DNA of 64,000 bases, taken from positions 620,001-684,000 of the forward strand of contig OZ245061.1 in the NCBI GenBank assembly GCA_965224755.1, written 5' to 3'. The position numbers and the translations under genes are program-made. The notes under the pieces are model-generated. The model did no database searches. It saw nothing but the letters and a program-made list of their open reading frames with translations, and was not told the origin of the DNA. The DNA is from Hellea sp965224755 (GTDB taxonomy: Bacteria > Pseudomonadota > Alphaproteobacteria > Caulobacterales > Maricaulaceae). The first letter of the stretch is position 1. Every line of letters begins with the position of its first letter. Positions 1 through 8,889 of this stretch are shown here, piece by piece.

Positions 1-984
1 CTGAACTGCGCTATCCCTGAAGAATATGGCGGCGGCGGCGGCGATTACCGCCACGAAATGATTATTATGGAAGAGCTGACCCGCGCCAATGTCGACGGCT
101 TCGGCCTCTCGCTGCATAACGCCATTGTCGCGCCCTATATCCTGCATTTCGGCACCGAAGAGCAAAAGCAAAAATGGCTGCCAAAAATGGCCAGCGGCGA
201 GCTTATCGGCGCGATTGCCATGTCCGAGCCGGGCACGGGGTCTGATCTTAAAAATATCAAAACTAATGCCAAGAAAAACGGTAATGGTTGGATAATTAAC
301 GGTTCTAAAACTTTCATCACCAATGGCGGCACGGCTAATCTGATTATTGTCGTGGCCGACACAGGGGGCGAGGGCAAACATTCCAAATCACTTTTTGTGG
401 TCGAGACGGACGATCTTGAAGGCTTCCGGCGCGGGCGTATTCTCGACAAGGTCGGCCTCGACGCACAAGATACAGCGGAGCTGTTCTTTGACGATATGAA
501 AGTCCCGGCCGATGCTCTGCTCGGCGATGATACCGGTATGGGCTTTATCCAGTTGATGACAGAATTGCCGCAAGAGCGCCTCAACATTGCCGTGCAAAGC
601 GTAGCGTTGATGGAAGCGGCGCTGGAAACCACGATTGAATATGTCAAAGAGCGCAAAGCTTTTGGCAAGCGCATTCTCGATTTCCAAAACACTCAATTTG
701 AGCTGGCGGAATGTAAAACTCTTGCCACCATTGCCAAAACCTTTGTCTATGACTGCGTGGAAAAACACCTTCGCGGAGAGCTTGATACGGTCACGGCGTC
801 AATGGCGAAATATTGGACGACGGATAAAGAATGCGAAATCATCGACCGCTGCCTACAGCTTCACGGCGGTTACGGCTTTATGAATGAATACCGCATCGGA
901 CGCATGTTCCGCGATAGCCGCGTGCAAAAGATTTACGGCGGTACAAACGAGATCATGAAAATGGTCATTGCGCGTTCGCTTTAG
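1..984 (+). CDS. Acyl-CoA dehydrogenase, 5' end outside the window
   Basis: This is the C-terminal 327 residues of an FAD-dependent acyl-CoA dehydrogenase, which makes the trans-2 double bond in the first step of beta-oxidation. The reading frame is open from base 1, so the start lies upstream of the window. Visible marks are the middle-domain motif MSEPGTGSDL (FAD and substrate contacts), the C-terminal helical domain with LQLHGGYGFMNEY, and the closing IYGGTNEIMK motif, which resembles long-chain family members rather than the YEGT form of medium-chain enzymes. The stop is followed at once by an AGGAGG that serves the next gene. It heads a same-strand run of lipid genes reaching 7478. Chain-length preference cannot be told from sequence alone. 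Confidence 0.93.
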   Translation: MNCAIPEEYGGGGGDYRHEMIIMEELTRANVDGFGLSLHNAIVAPYILHFGTEEQKQKWLPKMASGELIGAIAMSEPGTGSDLKNIKTNAKKNGNGWIINGSKTFITNGGTANLIIVVADTGGEGKHSKSLFVVETDDLEGFRRGRILDKVGLDAQDTAELFFDDMKVPADALLGDDTGMGFIQLMTELPQERLNIAVQSVALMEAALETTIEYVKERKAFGKRILDFQNTQFELAECKTLATIAKTFVYDCVEKHLRGELDTVTASMAKYWTTDKECEIIDRCLQLHGGYGFMNEYRIGRMFRDSRVQKIYGGTNEIMKMVIARSL

Positions 985-988
985 GAGG
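983..988 (+). promoter_or_regulatory. Perfect Shine-Dalgarno AGGAGG before an ATA codon
   Basis: AGGAGG overlaps the stop codon of the acyl-CoA dehydrogenase and lies five bases upstream of ATA at 994-996. It is the only good ribosome-binding site for the thioesterase gene and decides the proposed start. Confidence 0.7.
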
Positions 989-993
989 CAAAA

Positions 994-1446
994 ATAGGCT
1001 TTGATCCCCATATCTTTTTCGCCGCCGAAACCACGCCGCCCGCGCCCAAACATTTGGGTTGGACATTACTTGATTTCGATATGGAAACAGGCTGGGTTAA
1101 AGTCGGATTTACAGCCAAGCCGGAATTTCTCAATTTCCGGGGCCATGTTCAAGGCGGGTTTTTATCCGCCATGCTGGACGACACGCTCGCCCCGGCCATC
1201 TTGATAAAAACCAAAGGCAAGTTTCTCATGCCGACGATTGATCTACATACGCATTTCCTCTCCCCCGTCGCTTTGGGCGATATTACCTGCGAGGCCAATA
1301 TAGTAAAATTGGGCCGCAAAATCGCCTTCACCGAAGGCTCGCTATTTGACGCGGCAGGTAAATTATGCGCGCGCGCCAGCGCCAGCTCCATGCTGATCCC
1401 GGTGCCGGAGAATGTGGATATTCTCAATATGGGGAGTTCTGATTAA
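994..1446 (+). CDS. PaaI/hot-dog thioesterase, probably starting at an ATA codon
   Basis: A small hot-dog fold acyl-CoA thioesterase of the PaaI type. The segment NFRGHVQGGFLSAMLDD carries the family's G-x-x-x-G-G-x-x-x-x-x-x-D active-site pattern. It would hydrolyse acyl- or aryl-CoA esters and fits the lipid-degradation operon. The start is odd. The first usual start codon in frame is a TTG at 1054 with no ribosome-binding site. The frame stays open upstream, and a perfect AGGAGG (983-988) sits five bases before an ATA at 994, giving an N-terminus I/M-GFDPHIFFAAETTPPAP of normal family length (about 150 aa). I therefore place the start at 994 and treat it as a rare initiator or a mutated or misread ATG. 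The gene ends directly against the ATG of the next one. Confidence 0.8.
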   Translation: MGFDPHIFFAAETTPPAPKHLGWTLLDFDMETGWVKVGFTAKPEFLNFRGHVQGGFLSAMLDDTLAPAILIKTKGKFLMPTIDLHTHFLSPVALGDITCEANIVKLGRKIAFTEGSLFDAAGKLCARASASSMLIPVPENVDILNMGSSD

Positions 1447-2049
1447 ATGTATCCACCGCCTTATTATATCGATAATTCACCCGCCTTTTTGGCAGGCGTG
1501 ATGCGTGAGCATAGTTTCGCGGTGCTAACTACTATTGGCACAGACGGATTGCGTGCCACGCATTTGCCATTTGTGTTAAAAGATGAAGGTGAACGCGGAA
1601 CGCTTTACGGCCATCTCGCGCGGCAAAACCCCCAAGCGCACGATTTGGACGGCTCGCATGAGGCGATGATAATGTTCTCTGGCCCGCACGCTTATATTTC
1701 TGCCAGCTGGTATGACAATCCCGCGCGCCAAGTTCCAACGTGGAATTATATTAGCGTTCAGGCCAAAGGGTATCCGGTGGCTTTACCGCGCGCGGATTAC
1801 ATGCCGGAAATGGAAGCTTTAGTCGCCCAGTATGAACCCGAAGGCGATTGGCAGATAAATAATGCGCAGGATTACGCCGAAAAAATTATGGCAGGTATTG
1901 TCTATTTCAAAATGGAAATAGAGAGCCTGCAAGGCGCAAGAAAAATGAGCGCAAATAAAAATAAAAATGAACATGCCAATGTGATCAAAGAATTGATTGC
2001 GCGGGGTGAACACTCAACGGCCAAAGCAATGGCCGAGATTAATTTATAG
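1447..2049 (+). CDS. PaiB-family FMN-binding protein
   Basis: A 200-aa protein matching the PaiB / FMN-binding negative transcriptional regulator family, a split-barrel flavin-binding fold. Recognisable parts are the N-terminal MYPPPYY, the THLPFVLKDEGERGTLYGHLA segment around residue 37-58, and ISASWYDNPARQVPTWNY near residue 84, which are the family's conserved blocks. Bacillus PaiB represses sporulation and protease genes, but most family members have no known role and may be flavin-dependent enzymes or heme-handling proteins. It sits inside the fatty-acid operon with zero spacing after the thioesterase. A regulatory role here is possible but unsupported. Confidence 0.85.
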   Translation: MYPPPYYIDNSPAFLAGVMREHSFAVLTTIGTDGLRATHLPFVLKDEGERGTLYGHLARQNPQAHDLDGSHEAMIMFSGPHAYISASWYDNPARQVPTWNYISVQAKGYPVALPRADYMPEMEALVAQYEPEGDWQINNAQDYAEKIMAGIVYFKMEIESLQGARKMSANKNKNEHANVIKELIARGEHSTAKAMAEINL

Positions 2050-2068
2050 AATTCTCAAAGGAGTCATC

Positions 2069-3280
2069 ATGACAGACGCTTATATTTATGACGCGGTTAG
2101 AAGCCCGCGCGGCAAGGGCAAGAAAAACGGCAGCCTGCACGAGATCACGGCGCTCGCGCTGGCGACGCAGCAGCTTGAGGCGCTGGAAGAGCGCAACGGT
2201 CTGGATACGTCCAAAGTTGACGATGTGATTTTGGGCTGCGTGCATCAGGTCAAAGGCCAGGGCGCGGATATTGCCCGCTCGGCTGTGATTACGGCTAATT
2301 GGGCCGAGTCCTGCGCGGGGCTGTCGATTAACCGTTTCTGCGCCTCGGGGCTTGAGGCGGTCAATATTGCGGCGGCGAAAGTCATGTCCGGCATGTCCGA
2401 TATGGTTGTTGGCGGCGGGGTGGAAAGCCTCTCTCGCATCCCGATGGGCAGCGACGGCGGCGCTATGGGCGTTGATCCGAGCATAGCCTTTGACCACCAT
2501 ATTATCCCGCAGGGCATATCGGCAGATTTAATTGCCACCAAATACGGCTTTAGCCGCGATGATTGCGACGCCTATGCGGTGGAGAGCCAAAAACGCACAG
2601 CCGTTTCTTGGGATGAAGGGCGATTTAAGAAATCAATCGTGCCGGTCAAAGACCAGATGGGCGTCAATATCTTGTCAAAAGACGAGCATATGCGCCCCGG
2701 CACAGATATGCAGAGCCTGGGCTCGCTTAACCCCAGCTTTGCCGCCATGGGCACAGTGATGCCGGGTTTTGATTTTGTTGCTTTGCAAAAATACCCTGAG
2801 CTTGAGAGCATCACCCATGTCCATCATGCGGGCAATAGCTCGGGCATTGTCGACGGCGCCTCGGTGGTTTTGGTAGGCAATAAATCTATCGGCAAGGATT
2901 TGGGCCTGACACCGCGCGCAAAAATACGCGCCTTTGCCGAGATCGGCAGCGAGCCGACAATCATGCTCACCGGGCCGGAATTTGTCGCCGCTAAAGCGCT
3001 GAAAAAAGCCGGGATGACCACCTCCGACATTGACCTTTGGGAAATCAACGAAGCTTTTGCCTCGGTTGTTTTGCGGGCGATGCAGGCCATGGATATTCCG
3101 CACGAGAAAATGAACGTCAATGGCGGCGCGATTTCCATGGGCCACCCATTAGGCGCAACAGGCGCAATGATTATCGGCACCATGGTCGATGAGCTGGAGC
3201 GCAGCAACAAAAACACCGCCTTAATTACATTATGCGTAGGCGGCGGTATGGGCAGCGCCATTATTATTGAGAGAGCTTAG
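2069..3280 (+). CDS. fadA: Acetyl-CoA acyltransferase (thiolase)
   Basis: A 403-aa thiolase that would catalyse the last step of beta-oxidation, cleaving 3-ketoacyl-CoA with CoA. The nucleophilic cysteine lies in NRFCASGLEAVN (about residue 90). The C-terminal motifs NVNGGAISMGHPLGATGA and LCVGGGMG carry the conserved His and second Cys. The start is the ATG at 2069, preceded by AAAGGAG; the longer open frame back to 1997 has no ribosome-binding site. The gene lies four bases upstream of the hydratase/dehydrogenase gene, so the two are surely co-transcribed and likely form the trifunctional complex. It is FadA/FadI-like; the exact subtype is not resolved. Confidence 0.94.
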   Translation: MTDAYIYDAVRSPRGKGKKNGSLHEITALALATQQLEALEERNGLDTSKVDDVILGCVHQVKGQGADIARSAVITANWAESCAGLSINRFCASGLEAVNIAAAKVMSGMSDMVVGGGVESLSRIPMGSDGGAMGVDPSIAFDHHIIPQGISADLIATKYGFSRDDCDAYAVESQKRTAVSWDEGRFKKSIVPVKDQMGVNILSKDEHMRPGTDMQSLGSLNPSFAAMGTVMPGFDFVALQKYPELESITHVHHAGNSSGIVDGASVVLVGNKSIGKDLGLTPRAKIRAFAEIGSEPTIMLTGPEFVAAKALKKAGMTTSDIDLWEINEAFASVVLRAMQAMDIPHEKMNVNGGAISMGHPLGATGAMIIGTMVDELERSNKNTALITLCVGGGMGSAIIIERA

Positions 3281-3284
3281 AGAC

Positions 3285-5483
3285 ATGAAACATTTTACTT
3301 TAGAGACTGATAAAGACGGCATTCTTTTAATTACCTTTGATAGTCCGGAGCGCTCTATGAATGTGCTGTCTCAGGACGTTATTGCCGAGATTGCGCAGTG
3401 GACGGCGAGCATCGCTGAAGACGAGAGCATTAAAGGCGCGGTGATAACATCCGGCAAAGCCGCTTTTTGCGCCGGGGCTAATCTCGAAGAACTCGGCGGG
3501 CAATTCTCGGATGTTTTTGCCGAGCTTGAACAAGACGAACAAAAAGCCAAGCGCGATTTATTTAATATGGTTTACCGCCTCAATGCAACATTTCGCGCCC
3601 TTGAAACTTGCGGCAAGCCTGTGGCCGCCGCGATTAACGGGCTTGCACTTGGCGGCGGATTTGAATTGGCGCTGGCTTGTCACGCCCGTTTTGCCGCTGG
3701 CGACGCCCCGAAACTACGCCTCGGTTTCCCAGAAGCTATGGTTGGGCTTTTGCCCGGCGCAGGCGGCACGCAGCGCCTCCCGCGTATGGTCGGATTAATG
3801 AGCGCCGCGCCGCTTTTAATCCAAGCCAAACAGATCAAGGCGCAAGAGGCGCTGGCCATGGGGCTTGTTAACGGCGTCGTGCCGCAGGCCGAATTAATTA
3901 ATACCGCCAAAGCTTGGGCGCTTGACAATCCCAAGGCCAAACAGCCTTGGGACGAGGATCGCTTCCGCTTTCCGGGCGGCGATCCGTGGACGCCTAAGGG
4001 CTTCCCGATGTTTGCCGGAGCGCCGGCCATGGTGCGCAAGGAAAGTTTTGGCAATTATCCGGCCCTCGCCAATATTCTCAAAGCCGTTTATGAAGGCAGC
4101 CAAGTGCCGATGGATGCGGGGCTGCGGATTGAAACTCGTTATTTCTGCGATCTGCTTTTGCGCCCCGAAAGCGGCAATATGATCCGCTCGTTGTTTATGT
4201 CTAAACAAGCGCTGGAAAAAGGTGAAGCTCGTCCGGCTGGGCAGGAAAAAGGCGAGATCAAGAAAGTCGGCGTTATCGGCGCGGGATTTATGGGCGCAGG
4301 CGTGGCCTATGTTTCGGCCATGTCCGGGATTGATGTTGTGCTGATTGACCGCGACCAAGAGGGCGCGGATAAGGGCAAAGCCTTCACAATAGAGCAGCAG
4401 GCCAAACGCGTGAAACGCAAAAAAACTACGCAGGAAAAAGCTGACGCTGTTGCCGCGCGCATTGAAGCGACGACGGATTATGCCAAGCTTAAAGATGTCG
4501 ATCTTATCGTCGAAGCCGTGTTTGAAAATTCAGAGCTGAAAGCCAAAATCACAAAAATGACCGAAGAGATCATTGGCGATACGGCAGTGTTTGGTTCCAA
4601 TACTTCGACCATCCCAATCTCGGATTTGGCTAAGGCGTCAAGCCGCCCCGAAAATTTCATCGGCATTCATTTCTTTAGCCCCGTGCACAGAATGATGTTG
4701 GTCGAAATTATCAAAGGCGAAAAAACCAGCGATTACGCGATTTCCCGCGCCATTGATTTTGTCACCAAGATACGCAAAGTGCCGATTGTGGTTGAGGATA
4801 CGCGCGGATTTTACGCCAATCGCTGTGTCCACCGTTACCTCAATGAAGGCTATAACCTACTGGCCGAAGGCGTGAAACCAGCCCTGATTGAAAACGCTGC
4901 CAAAATGGCCGGCATGCCGGTCGGGCCATTATCTCTGCAAGACGAAGTGGCGGTTGATCTGGCCTATAAAGTCATGACCCAAACCAAGGCCGACCTCGGC
5001 AGTCAATATAGCGAAGGCAAGGCCGATAAGATTATCACGGCCATGTATGAAGCCGGACGTTATGGCCGCAAAACGCAAAAGGGCTTTTACGTCTATGAAG
5101 GCCGCGAGAAACATCTCTGGCCGGAGCTTGGGCAATTTGCAGAAAACGGCCTGCAAGACCCGCAGCCCGATGTCAAAGATGTCCAAGACCGCATCATGTA
5201 CACCCAAGCGATAGAAGCGGCGCGCACCATGGCCGAGGGTATTGTCCACGATCCGCGCGAAGCTGATCTCGGCTCGATATTTGGTTGGGGCTTCGCGCCT
5301 TTTACCGGCGGCGCGATCAGCTTCATTGATACGATGGGCGCGAAGGCTTTCACGGCCCGCGCTGATGAACTGGCAAAAGCTTACGGTCCGCAATTTGAAG
5401 TGCCGCAGCTCCTCCGCGACATGGCGAAAAGCGGCGAGACGTTTTACGGGAAGTTTGGACGTAAAGATAAGAAGGCAGCCTAA
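3285..5483 (+). CDS. fadJ: Enoyl-CoA hydratase / 3-hydroxyacyl-CoA dehydrogenase, bifunctional
   Basis: A 732-aa alpha subunit of the beta-oxidation complex. The N-terminal crotonase domain (about 1-200) has the oxyanion-hole segments AFCAGANLEELGG and AINGLALGGGFELALACH, with PEAMVGLLPGAGGTQRLPR. The NAD-binding domain starts near residue 325 with VGVIGAGFMGAGVAYVSAMSG, followed by FGSNTSTIPI and IGIHFFSPV (catalytic His) and a tandem C-terminal HAD domain. Together these hydrate enoyl-CoA and oxidise the 3-hydroxyacyl-CoA. The ATG at 3285 is chosen because the frame's upstream candidate at 3267 lies inside the thiolase gene without a better ribosome site. Its stop overlaps the next start (TAATG), indicating translational coupling. 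Confidence 0.94.
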   Translation: MKHFTLETDKDGILLITFDSPERSMNVLSQDVIAEIAQWTASIAEDESIKGAVITSGKAAFCAGANLEELGGQFSDVFAELEQDEQKAKRDLFNMVYRLNATFRALETCGKPVAAAINGLALGGGFELALACHARFAAGDAPKLRLGFPEAMVGLLPGAGGTQRLPRMVGLMSAAPLLIQAKQIKAQEALAMGLVNGVVPQAELINTAKAWALDNPKAKQPWDEDRFRFPGGDPWTPKGFPMFAGAPAMVRKESFGNYPALANILKAVYEGSQVPMDAGLRIETRYFCDLLLRPESGNMIRSLFMSKQALEKGEARPAGQEKGEIKKVGVIGAGFMGAGVAYVSAMSGIDVVLIDRDQEGADKGKAFTIEQQAKRVKRKKTTQEKADAVAARIEATTDYAKLKDVDLIVEAVFENSELKAKITKMTEEIIGDTAVFGSNTSTIPISDLAKASSRPENFIGIHFFSPVHRMMLVEIIKGEKTSDYAISRAIDFVTKIRKVPIVVEDTRGFYANRCVHRYLNEGYNLLAEGVKPALIENAAKMAGMPVGPLSLQDEVAVDLAYKVMTQTKADLGSQYSEGKADKIITAMYEAGRYGRKTQKGFYVYEGREKHLWPELGQFAENGLQDPQPDVKDVQDRIMYTQAIEAARTMAEGIVHDPREADLGSIFGWGFAPFTGGAISFIDTMGAKAFTARADELAKAYGPQFEVPQLLRDMAKSGETFYGKFGRKDKKAA

Positions 5484-6184
5484 TGACTGATAATGTAACA
5501 ACCACGATCAAAGACGGCGTTGCCGTTATCGCGCTTGATGACGGCAAAGCCAACGCGCTTGGCGCGGCGATGTGGACAGCCTTAAATGCCGCTTTTGATC
5601 AGGCCGAGAAAGAGGATGCCATTGTCATTATCACAGGCCGCGAGGGCATGATGTCGGGCGGCTTTGATCTTAAAGAAATGGGCAGCGGGCCTGAGGACGC
5701 GCTGGAGTTGACCTCCAAAGGCTCGAAATTCGCCCGCCGCATCATGGCATTCCCGCGCCCCGTCATTATGGCAGCGCCCGGTCATACGATTGCCATGGGC
5801 GCGTTCTTAGCGCTCGCCTGTGATTACTCTATGATTAAAGAGGGTGATTACAAAGTTGGCCTCAACGAGACTCTGATTGGCATGACTATGCATAATTTCG
5901 GCATCGAAATGGGCCGCTATCATCTGGCAAATAATTATTTCAATCGCTGTGTTATTAACGGCGAAATCTTTAGCCCTAAAGGCGCGATGCACGCCGGCTT
6001 CTTTGACCGTGTTGTCCCGGCCGAGCAATGGCCTATGGCTATTCCCATGGCTGGGCAAATGTTCGGGCAAGCTAACCCCAAGGCCTTCCGCGAGACAAAG
6101 CTGCGTAGCCGCAAAGAGATATTTGCTATTTTGGACCAAGCCATAATAGACGATCTCGACCCCGCCAAAGTGCACGCGATGTAA
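5483..6184 (+). CDS. Crotonase-family enoyl-CoA hydratase/isomerase
   Basis: A 233-aa single-domain crotonase. GREGMMSGGFDLKEM and APGHTIAMGAFLALACDYSM are the two oxyanion-hole blocks, although the second has AMGAFLAL in place of the usual G-G-G. The usual catalytic Glu pair is not clearly present, so it may be an isomerase or a hydratase variant of different specificity from the preceding bifunctional protein. It could handle unsaturated or branched acyl-CoAs. The ATG overlaps the previous stop by one base, and the same arrangement joins it to the next gene, so it is part of a tightly coupled operon. Confidence 0.87.
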   Translation: MTDNVTTTIKDGVAVIALDDGKANALGAAMWTALNAAFDQAEKEDAIVIITGREGMMSGGFDLKEMGSGPEDALELTSKGSKFARRIMAFPRPVIMAAPGHTIAMGAFLALACDYSMIKEGDYKVGLNETLIGMTMHNFGIEMGRYHLANNYFNRCVINGEIFSPKGAMHAGFFDRVVPAEQWPMAIPMAGQMFGQANPKAFRETKLRSRKEIFAILDQAIIDDLDPAKVHAM

Positions 6185-6582
6185 TGAGCGGCCACTCCAC
6201 CCTAAAACGCTGGCATGATATCGTTGTCTCCGGCGAAATGTCAGGCTTAACCGAGATATTCCACGCAGATGCGAGCTTCCGCTCGCCAGCCGTTCACAAG
6301 CCCTATCAAGGGCGCAAGGCTGCTATTTTCCTGCTCTCCAATGTTTTCGAAGTCTTTGAAAACTTCACCTATCACCGAGAATGGGTTAGTGATGACGGGA
6401 CGGAGGCCGCGCTCGAATTTTCCGCTAATATCGGCGATAAAGACTTAAAAGGTATTGATCTTATCAGCTTTAATGCTGAGGGCCTGATTACTGATTTTGA
6501 AGTCATGATCCGCCCGGTCAGCGGCTTGATGGCTCTCGCAGGCGCGATGGCCCCGCGAGTCGGAAATAATTTCAAAACGTGA
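6184..6582 (+). CDS. NTF2-like / SnoaL-like protein
   Basis: A 132-aa protein of the NTF2-like superfamily, a cone-shaped fold used both by small enzymes and by binding proteins. The order LKRWHDIVVSGEMSGLTEIF (helical start), HADASFRSPAVHKPYQGR (strand with pocket residues) and the ending MIRPVSGLMALAGAMAPR is characteristic of the nuclear transport factor 2 family members found in lipid and polyketide clusters. No catalytic residues can be assigned. The start overlaps the crotonase stop by one base and the end overlaps the following hydrolase start by four, so it is translated from the same message. The function is unknown; a hydratase or isomerase helper role is possible. Confidence 0.75.
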   Translation: MSGHSTLKRWHDIVVSGEMSGLTEIFHADASFRSPAVHKPYQGRKAAIFLLSNVFEVFENFTYHREWVSDDGTEAALEFSANIGDKDLKGIDLISFNAEGLITDFEVMIRPVSGLMALAGAMAPRVGNNFKT

Positions 6583-7478
6583 CCGCCTACCCCGCCCCGA
6601 CGCGAAAATTCTATGACCTGCGCGATGGCCGTATCTCTGCCGTGCATTTTGGGCTGACCTCTAATCCTGCCCAGCTTGTTATGCTGCCGGCCAACGGGTT
6701 TAACGGCTATGCTTATAAGAGCCTGCTGGAGCCTTTGGGCGTGCATTGCATTGCGCTGGATATGCGCGGGCACGGAATGAGCGAACTGCCGACAGATGTT
6801 GCCGCGCTTAGGAATTGGCATATTTTTCGTGATGATACGGTAGAGTTTTTTGAACGCTATATCGACCAGCCTGTTGTGCTTGCAGGCCATAGCTATGGCG
6901 CGGTGGCGGGAATTTTGTCCGCGCCTGCCTTAAAAGACAGGTTAAGCGGCTATGTCGGTTTTGACCCTGTGACGATTCCGGGGTTGTTTCGGCAGATATC
7001 AAATATTCCCGGCGGTCGAGCTATGCTCAAAAAACGCTTTCCTATTGCGGCGGCGGCGGGGCGGCGCAAAGCCTTTTTCGCCGATCACGAGGCCGCTTTT
7101 GCCCGCTACAAAGATCGCGGGGCTTTCCGCGGATTTACCGACGAGGCTCTGCATGACTATTTGACAGGCGGGTTAATCGCGCATGAAGGCGGGGTGAGGC
7201 TGGCCTGCGATCCAAAATGGGAGCAGGCCATATTTATCGCCCAAGCCCATAATCTTTTCAAAGCCGCGCGGTTCTTGCCAAAGAACAGCCATATCACCTT
7301 TGCCGGAAAATACGGATCTGTGAGTTTTGACGGCGCGCGGAAATTTCTCGCCCGGCAAATCGGGCCGGAGAACATCACTTATAATAAAGACATCGCCCAT
7401 ATGTTCCCGATGCATGATCCGGCTTATGCGGCGGCGCGGTTGGGTGATGTGTTGAGCAAAGCCGCCTTAGACGGTTAG
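6579..7478 (+). CDS. Alpha/beta hydrolase
   Basis: A 299-aa alpha/beta hydrolase. The nucleophile elbow is AGHSYGAVAG (Ser near residue 108), MRGHGMSELP is the typical oxyanion-side strand, and DIAHMFPMHDP near the end supplies the catalytic His. The start is a GTG at 6579 overlapping the previous stop as GTGA, so it is translationally coupled. Esters, thioesters or lactones are possible substrates. It is the last gene of the plus-strand lipid operon and overlaps the convergent thioesterase gene by 12 bases. Confidence 0.86.
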   Translation: MTAYPAPTRKFYDLRDGRISAVHFGLTSNPAQLVMLPANGFNGYAYKSLLEPLGVHCIALDMRGHGMSELPTDVAALRNWHIFRDDTVEFFERYIDQPVVLAGHSYGAVAGILSAPALKDRLSGYVGFDPVTIPGLFRQISNIPGGRAMLKKRFPIAAAAGRRKAFFADHEAAFARYKDRGAFRGFTDEALHDYLTGGLIAHEGGVRLACDPKWEQAIFIAQAHNLFKAARFLPKNSHITFAGKYGSVSFDGARKFLARQIGPENITYNKDIAHMFPMHDPAYAAARLGDVLSKAALDG

Positions 7479-8390
7479 GCCCTTCGTTACATTTTGTTTG
7501 AGCACGGCGACTTGCTCAGGCGTGGCTTTGATCAGCTTGCGCGCTTTCAAATCAAAGAGGCAGCCAATACCGATCATGGAGAAAATGCTCTCTCCGGTTA
7601 CCGCGTCGACGCAGTGGTGAATAAGGCTGCGCGTATATGTGCCGCCTTCGGCAAGGCCTGAATAGAAATGATATCCATCCCCGGCCCGGGAGACGCGGTG
7701 AATAAATATCCGCGCCTCAAGCAAGGCCCCTGATTTTCCGCTGGCGTGATAATCAGGGTCTTTAAATTCAGGATAGCCGTCCTGAATATGGCCAATGGTT
7801 TCCGTCACCCGTCCCATCAGAGCTTGCGGCGTTACCCGGCCTCCCGGGCCGATTTCAAAAGGCTGAAACACCCCCGATCCGACATGGGTCACGTCCAGAC
7901 TCTTAAGCGCGGTTTCGTTCGGCGCTGTAGACGCGGCCTCATAAGACAGAGCGCGCGGCAGAGACGGGGCAGGGGGATCGACTTGATAGGGTTTTGCCGC
8001 TTCGCGAAAACGCTTCGGCCAAGGGCGTTCACCTTCGCTTGGCAATGCAATATGCTGCACATTTTCGACAATAGTGGCCGCGATCCGCCCGCCCAGATGA
8101 TACATCATATGGCAGAGCCGCACATCGTTCTCGCCAAGCTGCAATACTCCCGTTTCAATATAAAGGGGATTATCGGGCCGCGCTTCGCCGAGATATTTAA
8201 TATGAAAATCCAGAACCCGCACAGAGGTCTCTGCGCCGGATTTAAACGCGTCATGCAATCCCAGCCGGATAAAGAACATCTGCCGCGCCTGATATACCTT
8301 AGTCATGTAATGGCGCATATTGAGATGACCGAGACCATCGCATTCCCAAGCCGAACATTCCCCCGCCCATGTTTTCAGGAATTCATCCAT
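7467..8390 (-). CDS. Double hot-dog acyl-CoA thioesterase
   Basis: A 307-aa protein with two hot-dog domains. The first holds CDGLGHLNMRHYM (about residues 18-30), the 4HBT-type active-site block. The second runs from roughly residue 190 to the end and contains a second hot-dog strand set (HFYSGLAEGGTYTRSLIHHCVDA, read as separate short blocks). It would hydrolyse acyl-CoAs. It lies six bases downstream of the Zur gene on the same strand and so is probably transcribed with it and the P450. The 3' end overlaps the hydrolase gene on the other strand, which suggests a compact but unrelated arrangement. Confidence 0.82.
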   Translation of the reverse strand: MDEFLKTWAGECSAWECDGLGHLNMRHYMTKVYQARQMFFIRLGLHDAFKSGAETSVRVLDFHIKYLGEARPDNPLYIETGVLQLGENDVRLCHMMYHLGGRIAATIVENVQHIALPSEGERPWPKRFREAAKPYQVDPPAPSLPRALSYEAASTAPNETALKSLDVTHVGSGVFQPFEIGPGGRVTPQALMGRVTETIGHIQDGYPEFKDPDYHASGKSGALLEARIFIHRVSRAGDGYHFYSGLAEGGTYTRSLIHHCVDAVTGESIFSMIGIGCLFDLKARKLIKATPEQVAVLKQNVTKGLTV

Positions 8391-8396
8391 TAAAAA

Positions 8397-8843
8397 TTAT
8401 GCCGCGCAGTTGCCGCAAGAGCCGTAATGCTCAACCACGCTATGGGCGATGACAAAGCCAACCGGCTTGCAATCCGTGTGGTCATGGGCGTGGCGTTCTT
8501 CGACGCTCTGGCAGTCATTGCAAATAAAGAACTCCGCAAGATGGCCGCTATGGCCGTGGTCACAGGCAATAAAAGCATTAAGCGCTTCGACGCGGTGGAC
8601 AAGGCCAAGCTTGGAGAGAAAGTCCAGCGCGCGGTAAACGGTTGGCGGTTTGGGCGAGCCGACGTCGGGGCTAAGCCGGTCGAGTAGGTCATAGGCTTTG
8701 ACCGCGCCGCCATCCTCGATAATCAATTCAAAGACATGGGCGCGCAGGGCAGTAAATCGCTCCCCGGCGGCCTCACAGGTTTTGCGTGCGGCGGCAACCC
8801 GCTCTTCTGTGGACATGTCTTGATGCGAGAGGTGATCTGTCAT
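8397..8843 (-). CDS. zur: Fur-family regulator, probably Zur
   Basis: A 148-aa Fur-superfamily repressor. The winged helix covers about residues 20-90 (KPPTVYRALDFLSKLGLVHR is the recognition region). The dimerisation part has FICNDCQSVEE (CxxC) and a terminal SCGNCAA (CxxC), the four-cysteine structural zinc site, plus the histidine-rich HAHDHTD sensing stretch. The zinc-rich pattern and the absence of Fe-type insertions favour a zinc-uptake regulator. It lies between the P450 and a thioesterase gene, an unusual position. A near-palindrome resembling a Zur box overlaps the region just upstream of its start, which suggests autoregulation. Confidence 0.83.
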   Translation of the reverse strand: MTDHLSHQDMSTEERVAAARKTCEAAGERFTALRAHVFELIIEDGGAVKAYDLLDRLSPDVGSPKPPTVYRALDFLSKLGLVHRVEALNAFIACDHGHSGHLAEFFICNDCQSVEERHAHDHTDCKPVGFVIAHSVVEHYGSCGNCAA

Positions 8844-8844
8844 G

Positions 8845-8860
8845 GCGTTATACTATACGC
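8845..8860. promoter_or_regulatory. Candidate Zur operator
   Basis: GCGTTATACTATACGC lies one base upstream of the zur ATG. It is a palindrome with one extra T, and its core GTTATACTATAC is close to the alphaproteobacterial Zur pattern GTTATAnTATAAC. The position between the P450 stop and the zur start would allow autoregulation. This is a by-eye match only. Confidence 0.5.
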
Positions 8861-8889
8861 TTTGCTTGCAGTCTGCCAGCGGGAATATC

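Noticed and set aside
7746..8393. Long plus-strand open frame (215 codons)
   Set aside because: It is the shadow of the double hot-dog thioesterase; no domain and no ribosome site.
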